This document shows, one piece after another, positions 15,489 through 22,566 of a stretch of 43,243 bases of DNA. Made by a program: the position numbers and the translations under genes. Below the pieces are notes generated by a model. That model saw nothing but the letters and a program-made list of their open reading frames with translations, was not told the DNA's origin and searched no databases. The stretch's first letter is position 1; every line of letters begins with the position of its first letter. Source of the DNA: Ignavibacteriales bacterium (GTDB lineage: Bacteria > Bacteroidota > Ignavibacteria > T3Sed10-11); assembly GCA_003562775.1 (NCBI GenBank), contig PWTU01000267.1, positions 1 to 43,243 of the forward strand, given 5' to 3'.

Positions 15489-16145
15489 CTACTTGAGTAT
15501 GGTCAAACCAAGAAAGTTATAATCGTCATCGAATTTGAATATGACTGGAAAGTTCTTTAAATCTTTCTTTTTAATTTCCCACGGGAACCCGCCATAGGGA
15601 GGTTTTTTCTTTTTCGGTTTTTGTACTTTAACATTAATCAGATAATTATCAATGCGGCACTCAATACCGCGTTCTTTTAATGTCACTATCCTGTCAGCCG
15701 CAACAGTAATTTCATGTTTTTTCCCGAGCAGGGATGATTTATATGAATTGGTCGCTTCTACACTTAAAACCGCTCCGTGAAAGTTAACCGTATCATTCAA
15801 AAGCGTCGCCTTCTTTTTTGTAGGGAACGTCTTTTTTGATTTCGGAACAACTTTGAAACCGATCTTTTTTGCACCTTTCTTTGGTATCAAATAGTAACTT
15901 TCATCAACGCTTTTCACTTTGCCGCAGATTTTGCAGACTTCATTTCCTTCTCTCGTCCGTTTGTAACCGTCCCAATGTTTACATTGCAATCCGAGAAATT
16001 CCCATGCAATGCCAAGCTGCTGGTATATAGTGAAAAACTGATCTACATCCTTTTTACGACTTTTGCCGTTAAGGTAATTCTCGCTGATGAAATCAAGACT
16101 CTTAAAGAGTTTGTTAAGTTCTTTTTTGAGATGCGATTTTTTCAT
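15489..16145 (-). CDS. unknown protein with a zinc-ribbon-like motif
   Basis: The 218-residue protein is Lys-rich. After an N-terminal helical region it has Cys55-x-His57 (CKHWDGYKR) and Cys71-x-x-Cys74 (VCKICGKVK), a plausible zinc-binding C/H-CxxC set, followed by a basic central part (GAKKIGFKVVPKSKKTFPTK) and a beta-rich C-terminus with KPKKKKPPYGGFPWEIKKKD. I do not recognise the family. The basic composition and possible zinc ribbon would fit nucleic-acid binding, but that is inference. It stands alone, convergent to the amidohydrolase pair. Its A-rich start differs from the more GC-rich neighbours, a possible sign of transfer. Confidence 0.75.
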   Translation of the reverse strand: MKKSHLKKELNKLFKSLDFISENYLNGKSRKKDVDQFFTIYQQLGIAWEFLGLQCKHWDGYKRTREGNEVCKICGKVKSVDESYYLIPKKGAKKIGFKVVPKSKKTFPTKKKATLLNDTVNFHGAVLSVEATNSYKSSLLGKKHEITVAADRIVTLKERGIECRIDNYLINVKVQKPKKKKPPYGGFPWEIKKKDLKNFPVIFKFDDDYNFLGLTILK

Positions 16146-16577
16146 AGGGATTATTACAATTAAAATTCAACATTTGCGACAAAATGAATTCATACCAATA
16201 TAATAAAGACAATTTACAAATTATAATTTAATGTAACAATGTGCTACTGATGCCATGCAATTGTTATAAACATCGCAACCGGAAAAATCGTCAAATTTAC
16301 GACGCCGCTTGAACCGAATGTGCCTGATATAGAGTTTGGACACCCGTACAGCGTTTCTTACGTCCGATAACGAACGAATATTACGGAAAGCTGTAATATG
16401 GCAGAATGGATGATGATGTTGTTTATCATTACTCCAATAATGATCTTGTAGGTAGTACCATTTTTAATGGAAAATCCCGGAGGTTAAATCCCTATATATA
16501 ACAGAGAAGGATAATCACAAGAAGAAATTATATAAATGCTCACAAGATATGCATCCCCGGCGAGACAGCACACCCCC
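16146..16577. other. 432-base gene-free interval with a possible gene remnant
   Basis: No intact gene, hairpin terminator or promoter is convincing here. One stretch, 16251-16370 on the plus strand, is open for 39 codons and its translation (NIATGKIVKFTTPLEPNV, then GHPYSVSYVR) reads like real protein with codon use like the neighbouring genes, but it has no start or ribosome site. It may be the remnant of a decayed gene. The rest is AT-rich with no recognised structure. Confidence 0.35.
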
Positions 16578-18638
16578 TCACCTAAAAATCCTCGAAATAA
16601 ACGATCTCACCGCGCGAATGACCGACCGGTGTTGATCGCATAGCCCCGGCAAGGAGTCGGTGAGCATAACCTCAGTTATTCGGTCGGGACAGCGATTTCG
16701 TGCGAGTTTGTTGGATTCAGGGCAAATGTCGGCATGTCTGATACCCGGAGGAATTTCGAATTCTCCCGGTTCAAGATCAAGTCCCTCGTCGGTGTAAATA
16801 TGTTGCATAAATGCGGCCCAGATCGGTAGTGCACTCCGGGCGCCCTGTCCGTTGATCCTGCTCATCGTGATGCGTCTGTCGTCGAAACCGACCCATACAC
16901 CGGCTGTAATATCGGGAGTATAACCGATAAACCAGCCGTCTGCATATCCTTGAGTGGTGCCGGTCTTACCCGCCGCGGGAAAGTCGATGTATACTAATGC
17001 GGGGTGACCGGTACCGTACTCGATTACATCGCGAAGCATATCGGTCATAATATATGCGGTTTCCGGTTTGAGCACCCGTCTGGTTTCGGGTTCAAAGGAA
17101 ACAATAATATTACCGTCATTATCTTCGATGCGTTCAATTGCAAATGGTTTTGAGTAGATTCCGCCGGCCGCGTAAACACCGTAGGCAGAGGTCAACTCGA
17201 GAGGCGATACTTCCGCTGTACCGAGCGACAACGATTCATAGGAATGGAGGGGAGATGAAATACCTAAAAGCCGTGCATATTGTACTATTTGTTCGATCGG
17301 TGCAAGTTCCATCATCGTGCGCACCGCAATAAGGTTAATGGACATTGCAAGCCCTTCTCTCAATGATGCATCTCCGCCGGTTGCTCTATCCACATTTACC
17401 GGTTGCCAGAGTGTTCCGTCATCGGTCGTGATCGTTACGGGTTCATTCGAAAGCCGGTGCCATGGCGGAATACCGTTGTCGATTGCCGCTGTATAAACAA
17501 ACGGTTTAAATGCAGAGCCGGGTTGCCGCCGGATTTGGGTGGCCCGGTTAAGTCCATGTCTGTGTTGAAGAGCATCGGTTCCGCCCACCATTGCTTTGAT
17601 CGTTCCGGTAAACGGGTCGAGTGCGACAAAACCGGTTTGTATACGGTGAGTGTCATCATCATACATTTCCTGATATGACGCGAGATGTTTTTCGATTGCA
17701 TGATTTGCATGTTGCTGCATCCGGCTGTCAAGCGTCGTATGAATGGTCAACCCGTCACGGTAAATATCAAATCCGTATGCAACGGCAAAATCCGATAATT
17801 GCCGTCGAACATACTCTACAAAATGAGGTGCAATATTCGAGTCTGCCGGGGAGATATTATCGGTTACTTCCATCGGATACGACGATGCAAGCCGTGCAAT
17901 ACCGGGGGATATAAATTCCATAACCGACATCGAATGCAATACATAGTTCCTTCGTGTTAGCGCCCGATCTGGATTGCTATACGGATTGTATAGCGAAGGA
18001 TTCGGCAGCACACCGACCAACAGCGCCGATTCGATGAGCGTTAATTCGGGAACGGATTTATCGAAGAATTGTTTTGAAGCCGTAGCGATTCCGTAGGAAC
18101 TGTTTCCGAAATAGGCAAGATTAAAATACATCTCAAGAATCTCGTTTTTTGAATACCGGCGTTCTATCTGAATGGCGGTGATTACTTCACGGATCTTTCT
18201 TGTAAGCGATCGGGATTGATCGAGGTAAAGATTACGTGCGACTTGTTGTGTAATCGTACTTGCTCCTTCGCGAATCCGGAAGCGTAATATGTTTTTAATA
18301 GTTGCTTTTAATATACGATCCGGGTCGATTCCGCGATGACGGTAGAATTTTCTGTCCTCTGATGCAATGAGTGCATTTATTAAATGTGAGGGGAGTTCAT
18401 CGAACGTTGAGCGTTCCCGGTTAACCACCGAATAGCGGCCGAGTAAAACGCCGTCGGCAGAGTATATTTCTGAAGAAAATTCGGTTTTTGGATTTTCGAG
18501 CTGCTTTATCGATGGTAATCCCGATATGACATAAATTCCATACGATATAAAGAAAAGGATTAAAAGAGCAGTGATCAGCAGCGGTAATTTCTTTAAATAG
18601 TCCGGATTTTCACGCTTTTTCTTTCTTTTGATTGTCAT
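16578..18638 (-). CDS. penicillin-binding protein 1A (transglycosylase/transpeptidase)
   Basis: The 686-residue class A PBP has a short basic cytoplasmic end, one membrane helix (about residues 19-38), a GT51 transglycosylase domain with Glu94 in ASEDRKFYRHRG and GASTITQQ at 125-132, and a transpeptidase domain with Ser375-x-x-Lys378 (GSAFKPF), Ser433-Ile-Asn435 and KTGT at 558-561. It polymerises and cross-links peptidoglycan in the periplasm. The C-terminal region holds three Cys (CPESNKLARNRCPDR, GLCDQH), a tail often seen in FCB-type PBP1A proteins. It stands alone, with a long spacer on each side. Symbols used for the family are mrcA or ponA. Confidence 0.94.
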   Translation of the reverse strand: MTIKRKKKRENPDYLKKLPLLITALLILFFISYGIYVISGLPSIKQLENPKTEFSSEIYSADGVLLGRYSVVNRERSTFDELPSHLINALIASEDRKFYRHRGIDPDRILKATIKNILRFRIREGASTITQQVARNLYLDQSRSLTRKIREVITAIQIERRYSKNEILEMYFNLAYFGNSSYGIATASKQFFDKSVPELTLIESALLVGVLPNPSLYNPYSNPDRALTRRNYVLHSMSVMEFISPGIARLASSYPMEVTDNISPADSNIAPHFVEYVRRQLSDFAVAYGFDIYRDGLTIHTTLDSRMQQHANHAIEKHLASYQEMYDDDTHRIQTGFVALDPFTGTIKAMVGGTDALQHRHGLNRATQIRRQPGSAFKPFVYTAAIDNGIPPWHRLSNEPVTITTDDGTLWQPVNVDRATGGDASLREGLAMSINLIAVRTMMELAPIEQIVQYARLLGISSPLHSYESLSLGTAEVSPLELTSAYGVYAAGGIYSKPFAIERIEDNDGNIIVSFEPETRRVLKPETAYIMTDMLRDVIEYGTGHPALVYIDFPAAGKTGTTQGYADGWFIGYTPDITAGVWVGFDDRRITMSRINGQGARSALPIWAAFMQHIYTDEGLDLEPGEFEIPPGIRHADICPESNKLARNRCPDRITEVMLTDSLPGLCDQHRSVIRAVRSFISRIFR

Positions 18639-19085
18639 TTTCCCTCGCCTCGATAATAATCTTTCCTTTTTGATTCGCTTCTATATAATATCCGGATTAT
18701 ATCACTAAGACAACATATTTACACCGGCAGGTGTTCCGATGAATATAATTTACAATTTACGTATTTATTAAAAAGGGTGCAATTTGATATTAAATTTTCA
18801 TACATATAGTTCGTTTATTATAATATTTCGGACAAAAAAGGATTTGCAAGTCCGATATAGCGGGAACTCTTATTACCCTTTTCTGTTGCAATATATACAA
18901 CCCGTCGATTCGTTGGCGGTTGTAACAATAAAATAAACAGAACCCGGTCTGTTGGTTATGCACCGATATATCTTTCATAAACATCTTCATCAAAAAATAA
19001 CCGGGAGACCGGGTCAATTGCAATAACAATCCTATTTACTGACACACTAAACCACCGGGGGAAACTGATAAGGAGGGAAGGGTGT
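18639..19085. other. 447-base gene-free interval upstream of the DksA-like gene
   Basis: An open frame at 18790-19029 on the minus strand has no ribosome site and crosses the structured part, so it is not counted as a gene. The interval divides PBP1A from the DksA-like gene (divergent), so it must hold both promoters. Its 3' half, 18886-19023, contains several complementary segments described separately as a possible structured RNA. Just before the downstream gene is AAGGAGGGAAGGGTGT. Confidence 0.5.
18886..19023 (+). ncRNA. candidate structured leader RNA with alternative stems
   Basis: Four complementary pairs are visible. An outer 7-base pair joins TTGCAAT (18886-18892) with ATTGCAA (19017-19023). 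Inside it, TACAACC (18896-18902) pairs with GGTTGTA (18918-18924). A long helix joins 18942-18959 (ACCCGGTCTGTTGGTTAT) with 18997-19014 (ATAACCGGGAGACCGGGT), 15 of 18 positions paired. A competing hairpin, AACAGA (18936-18941) with TCTGTT (18948-18953), uses the same bases as the long helix. The strand is assumed from the downstream gene at 19086; the pairing works on both strands. It matches no RNA family I know. Confidence 0.3.
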
Positions 19086-19487
19086 ATGCAGAAAAAAATA
19101 CGGAATATGCTCGGGGAAAAACTGCTTCAGGAAGCCGGTCACGTTCTTGAGGAATATTTTCACCAACCTTTAGAAGAAGCAATTACCGATTTACGAATTC
19201 GGTACCTTATCGACAAAGATGCCCGCGAGCCGGTTGACATTCTCCACGGTCTACATTTCAGCGGATTATTTTATCAAATACATAATGATGCAGCAGAGCA
19301 ATTACGGCGTGCCCTTGCGCGGTTTGTAGACGGCGGTTATGGTTTATGTTTACATTGCGGAGATACTATACCGGAAGAATGGCTTTTGAGAAGTCCTTTG
19401 CTTTCCTACTGCTCACGGTGTATGGTGAATATGCGGCCTTTGCACAAGGAAGAGAAAGAGCGAGAAATGACGACGGATTATGTTTAA
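19086..19487 (+). CDS. DksA/TraR-like C4 zinc-finger protein
   Basis: The 133-residue protein ends in a DksA/TraR zinc finger: GGYGLCLHCGDTIPEEWL (Cys88, Cys91) and YCSRC (Cys109, Cys112), preceded by a helical N-terminus (residues 1-80). DksA-like proteins enter the secondary channel of RNA polymerase and modulate initiation, often with ppGpp. I do not see the standard DxxDxA tip motif in the helical part, so the mode of action may differ from true DksA. An AAGGAGG site precedes the ATG by about ten bases. The long upstream region has candidate RNA structure, which might regulate it. Confidence 0.75.
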   Translation: MQKKIRNMLGEKLLQEAGHVLEEYFHQPLEEAITDLRIRYLIDKDAREPVDILHGLHFSGLFYQIHNDAAEQLRRALARFVDGGYGLCLHCGDTIPEEWLLRSPLLSYCSRCMVNMRPLHKEEKEREMTTDYV

Positions 19488-19499
19488 TATTGATCGGTG

Positions 19500-20324
19500 T
19501 TATGAATTTATAAGAAAGGTACGTCCGCTCTTTTTAATCAACCCGTCCTTCTGAAGCTGCTTGAGAATCTTCTCGAGATCGTGATTTTGTATATCGATCG
19601 CCTGTTCAATTTTCCGCTTGGTTACCGCTCCGTTTTTGGATAATAGTCGGATTATACTGCCGCGTACCTGTCGTGACGATCCATCAAAGCGGGATTGCGC
19701 TTTATAATGGGCGCTGCGTTTGTTGGGATTATAATGTTGTTTTTTCAGGTATACACCGTAGTCCATCAGTGCATAATACCATTCGCGTATGTTCCGGTAA
19801 TCATTGGTTTGTGCTACCAACGAAGCAATTTCATTATCGTGGACTTTTTTCTTATGAGATAGGAAACAGTGCAGGAATACGGTTCGTATATTGGTTTCGA
19901 TAAAAACGGTCGGTATATCGAATGCAAACGCTCCGATAGCAGATGCAGTTGCTTTGCCGATCCCCGGCAATGTTTGCAGAATTTCCGGTGATCGGGGAAT
20001 ACGGCCATTATAACGTCCGGAAATGATAATTGCCGTGTTTTTTAAATATACCGCACGCCGGTTGTAACCCAGGCCCTGCCAAACCGCAACAATATCGGAT
20101 AACGGTGCACGCGCCAGTGAAATTAACGAGGGAAATTTACGTATGAACAATTTATATTTCGGAATAACCCGCTCGACCTGTGTTTGCTGCAGCATCATTT
20201 CGGAGACGAGAATCCGGTAAGGAATTCGTGTTTTTCTCCACGGCAAATCATGCCGGCCGTAACGATGAAAATAATGCCGTATCGTATTTTGAAAATTCCG
20301 GATTTGAGATTTTGTTAGTTTCAT
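19500..20324 (-). CDS. MutY-like HhH-GPD DNA glycosylase without 4Fe-4S cluster
   Basis: The 274-residue protein follows MutY through the glycosylase core: LPWR at 27-30, SEMMLQQTQV with the catalytic-type Glu42, GLGYNRRA, and the helix-hairpin-helix LPGIGKATASAIGAFAF (119-135). Two features differ. The MutY catalytic Asp position reads FIETNIRTVF, giving Glu143. The four-Cys cluster motif is absent; instead comes WYYALMDYGVYLKK and NPNKRSAHY. The C-terminus is a short winged-helix-like domain (about residues 210-274), not the MutT-like 8-oxoG recognition domain. It is thus a divergent glycosylase whose substrate is uncertain. ATG at 20324 is preferred because the upstream extension to 20399 looks noncoding. 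Confidence 0.85.
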   Translation of the reverse strand: MKLTKSQIRNFQNTIRHYFHRYGRHDLPWRKTRIPYRILVSEMMLQQTQVERVIPKYKLFIRKFPSLISLARAPLSDIVAVWQGLGYNRRAVYLKNTAIIISGRYNGRIPRSPEILQTLPGIGKATASAIGAFAFDIPTVFIETNIRTVFLHCFLSHKKKVHDNEIASLVAQTNDYRNIREWYYALMDYGVYLKKQHYNPNKRSAHYKAQSRFDGSSRQVRGSIIRLLSKNGAVTKRKIEQAIDIQNHDLEKILKQLQKDGLIKKSGRTFLINS

Positions 20325-20460
20325 GTTATGTAAATATAAAAAAAATATTATATAATAATTATAACATGGAACATTCGAACTCCTTGATTTTACCCCCATA
20401 GACCTTTACATTACTATATGCTAATTCATCTAAAGCAACCCTTACTAATACAGGATCATT

Positions 20461-21672
20461 ATGCGAGTATCACAATCTTTGAAAACAAAAGTTCAGAAAA
20501 TTCAGAAAGCGATTAGAGCCGAAGGCATTGACGGCTGGTTATTATACGATTTCCGCGGCGCAAATCCGTTTGCGACCGGAGTGATGGAAATACCTTCACA
20601 TATGCACTGCACCCGGAGAATGTTTTACTACATCCCTGCACGGGGAACACCGCAAAAACTGGTGCATAACATTGAAAACCATAATCTCGATCATCTGCCG
20701 GGGAAAAAGCGAATTTACGTGAGCTGGAAATCGCTCGAGGAGGGGCTTGACGGCATCTTGGGGAAAGCAAAAAATATCGCGATGGAGTACTCACCGCGAA
20801 ACGCAATACCATACGTATCGGTGATTGATGCCGGTATGGTAGAGCTTGTGAAACGCCGGAAAGTGAAGATCGTCAGTTCGGCAAATCTCATACAGCGGTT
20901 CGAGGCGGTATGGTCGCCGAAACAGTTCCGTGAGAATAAAAAAGTTGCACGCGTCTGCCTTGATACCATGCATAATGCATTTAAATTCATAGGAAAGCAG
21001 GTGAAGGCGAGAAAGAAGGTGACGGAGTACAACGTGCAGCAATTTATTATGAAGGAATTTAAGAAACATAAATTTGTTACCGATCATCCTCCGAATTGTT
21101 CGGTTAACGCAAACGCCGCTAATCCGCATTATGAACCGACGGCCAGGATCAATACATCGATTAAAAAAGGAGATTTTGTTCTGATAGATCTCTGGGCAAA
21201 GGCAAATGATACGGACGGCGTATATTCGGATATAACCTGGACGGGGTATGTCGGTGAATCGGTACCTGAAGAATATACAAAAGTATTTGATATAGTCCGT
21301 GAAGCGAGAGATCGGGCGTTTTCCTTTGTAGAGGATGCAATGAAAAAGAAACGAACGATTCGCGGCTGTGACGTTGATGATGTCGCACGCGGAATTATTG
21401 AAAAGCACGGATACGGGAAATATTTTATACACCGCACCGGGCACAGCATCGGCAAAGCGCTGCATGATAACGGGGCGCATCTGGATAATCTCGAAACACG
21501 CGATCTGCGGGAAATTATTCCCGAGACATCATTCACAATTGAGCCGGGAATTTACCTCCCCGGGAAATTCGGCATCCGCAGTGAGATAGATGTTTTTGTG
21601 AATAAAAACCGTAAAGTCATATTAACAGCAGGTCCAGCGCAAACGGAAGTGATTACGATTCTTGCGTTGTAG
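20461..21672 (+). CDS. M24 family (aminopeptidase P-like) metallopeptidase
   Basis: The 403-residue protein has the pita-bread fold of M24 enzymes in its C-terminal half, with candidate metal ligands Asp in LIDLWAK, Asp in YSDITWTG, His in RTGHSIG, Glu in TIEPGIY and Glu in IRSEIDVF. The N-terminal half is a creatinase/prolidase-like domain. Such enzymes remove N-terminal residues next to proline or cleave Xaa-Pro dipeptides. There is no signal peptide, so it acts in the cytoplasm. AGGA lies seven bases before the ATG. It is divergent from the glycosylase gene and followed by a palindromic repeat. The precise specificity cannot be read from sequence. Confidence 0.9.
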   Translation: MRVSQSLKTKVQKIQKAIRAEGIDGWLLYDFRGANPFATGVMEIPSHMHCTRRMFYYIPARGTPQKLVHNIENHNLDHLPGKKRIYVSWKSLEEGLDGILGKAKNIAMEYSPRNAIPYVSVIDAGMVELVKRRKVKIVSSANLIQRFEAVWSPKQFRENKKVARVCLDTMHNAFKFIGKQVKARKKVTEYNVQQFIMKEFKKHKFVTDHPPNCSVNANAANPHYEPTARINTSIKKGDFVLIDLWAKANDTDGVYSDITWTGYVGESVPEEYTKVFDIVREARDRAFSFVEDAMKKKRTIRGCDVDDVARGIIEKHGYGKYFIHRTGHSIGKALHDNGAHLDNLETRDLREIIPETSFTIEPGIYLPGKFGIRSEIDVFVNKNRKVILTAGPAQTEVITILAL

Positions 21673-21682
21673 AGGCCTACTG

Positions 21683-21761
21683 GTGCGACGCAATTGCCCG
21701 TGGAGGAACGGCATAAAATTATTAAATTATTGAACTGTTTCGGAAAAAGAGTGCGTCGCAC
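21683..21761. repeat. palindromic repeat element, copy 2
   Basis: GTGCGACGCAA (21683-21693) and GTGCGTCGCAC (21751-21761) are reverse complements at 10 of 11 positions, around a 57-base spacer. The spacer resembles that of copy 1 (both have TTG, then C.GTGGAG after the left arm and end in AGA before the right arm). It lies 10 bases after the M24 gene stop and 90 bases before the toxin-antitoxin pair. Confidence 0.75.
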
Positions 21762-21851
21762 ATGCCCTTGAAAGAAAAAGAATGATAATTTTATTTTTTT
21801 TAGCTATATTTAGTAGAAAATATGTAGTATAGAAAAAATATAGGTGTCATT

Positions 21852-22055
21852 ATGACAAAAGACCAAATTACTAAGAAAATAGTCGATGAATCAAAAAGTT
21901 TATCTATAGAAACCTTAAATGAGGTGTTAGATTTTATTGAGTTTAAAAAACATAAAACAATAAAAAAAGAATTATCAAATCTAAACGATGCATCGTTATC
22001 TCATTTGGAAAGTGAATTTATAAACTATAAAAAGCGCTATCCACGTGAACAATAG
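21852..22055 (+). CDS. putative antitoxin of a VapBC-like pair
   Basis: The 67-residue protein is Lys/Glu-rich and mostly helical: an N-terminal DQITKKIVDESKSLSIETL helix, then LNEVLDFIEFKKHK, resembling the DUF2281-like antitoxin pattern in which a short helix is followed by VLDFIEF. Its stop overlaps the start of a PIN-domain toxin gene by 11 bases, the usual order for VapBC modules. The DNA is AT-rich compared with the flanks. It lacks an obvious DNA-binding ribbon, so self-repression is uncertain. Assignment rests on size, composition and position. Confidence 0.75.
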   Translation: MTKDQITKKIVDESKSLSIETLNEVLDFIEFKKHKTIKKELSNLNDASLSHLESEFINYKKRYPREQ

Positions 22056-22437
22056 TTATGTTGCAGATACCATGGCAGTGGTCTTGCGGCTTGAAAATAG
22101 AAAATTAAGCAGCAAGGTAAATTCTATTCTTGAAAGTATAGAGTTAGGAGAAGCATCATTATTCATACCTGCAATGGTATTGGCTGAGATAGGATACTTA
22201 TCAGAGAAGAAAAAGATCGATACAAACTTACAAGAGGTTGAACACTATTGTCGGAAATATTCAACTGTCTCCATAGAACCTATTACAGAAATAAGCATAC
22301 ATAGTAGTTTTCAAATCGATGATATTCCAGAATTACATGACAGAATTATTGCAGAGGTTGCGTTTACTAAAGACTTAATTCTCATTACAAATGATCCGGT
22401 TATTATTGATTCCAAATTTGTTTCTACTATCTGGTAG
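22045..22437 (+). CDS. PIN-domain toxin (VapC-like)
   Basis: The 130-residue protein has the PIN nuclease layout with acidic residues in order: Asp8 in YVADTMAVVL, Glu in VLAEIGYL, Asp in ELHDRIIAEVAF and Asp in LITNDPVI near the end. PIN toxins are Mg2+-dependent ribonucleases that cut tRNA or rRNA. The start is a GTG at 22045 overlapping the antitoxin stop; the N-terminus MNNSYVADTMA has the right spacing to the first Asp. It is AT-rich like its antitoxin. The module sits between a full and a half copy of the GTGCG[A/T]CGCAC repeat. Confidence 0.85.
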   Translation: MNNSYVADTMAVVLRLENRKLSSKVNSILESIELGEASLFIPAMVLAEIGYLSEKKKIDTNLQEVEHYCRKYSTVSIEPITEISIHSSFQIDDIPELHDRIIAEVAFTKDLILITNDPVIIDSKFVSTIW

Positions 22438-22476
22438 TAACGGTAAAAATATTATCGCTCGTCTACGTTATTAAAT

Positions 22477-22487
22477 GTGCGACGCAC
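22477..22487. repeat. single arm of the palindromic repeat
   Basis: GTGCGACGCAC, identical to the left arm of copy 1, occurs once without a partner within 100 bases. It lies 40 bases after the PIN toxin stop, so the toxin-antitoxin pair is flanked on both sides by this motif. Confidence 0.6.
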
Positions 22488-22544
22488 CCTCATACAAGAC
22501 ATTTCCTAAAAGACGACAATTTTTCTACTCCTCAAAACGGGCAG

Positions 22545-22562
22545 GTCCCGACGAGTCGGGAC
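22545..22562. repeat. CCCGA-type mini-palindrome next to carB
   Basis: GTCCCGA (22545-22551) and TCGGGAC (22556-22562) form a perfect 7-base stem with the loop CGAG. It sits five bases after the carB stop (minus strand). No T tract follows directly on the minus strand, so it is a weak terminator at best. A related hairpin, CCCCGAT/ATCGGGG, is at 38342-38359. Confidence 0.6.
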
Positions 22563-22566
22563 AATA

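Noticed and set aside
18790-19029. 79-residue minus-strand frame before the DksA-like gene
   Set aside because: No ribosome site, odd composition, and it runs through the self-complementary region, which explains the frame better.
20791-21480. 229-residue minus-strand frame
   Set aside because: It lies wholly inside the M24 peptidase gene and is its antisense shadow; the composition is unlike a real protein.
15377-22487. Repeated GTGCGACGCAC motifs as a possible CRISPR array
   Set aside because: Copies are kilobases apart, 11 bases long and palindromic, without regular spacers or cas genes.
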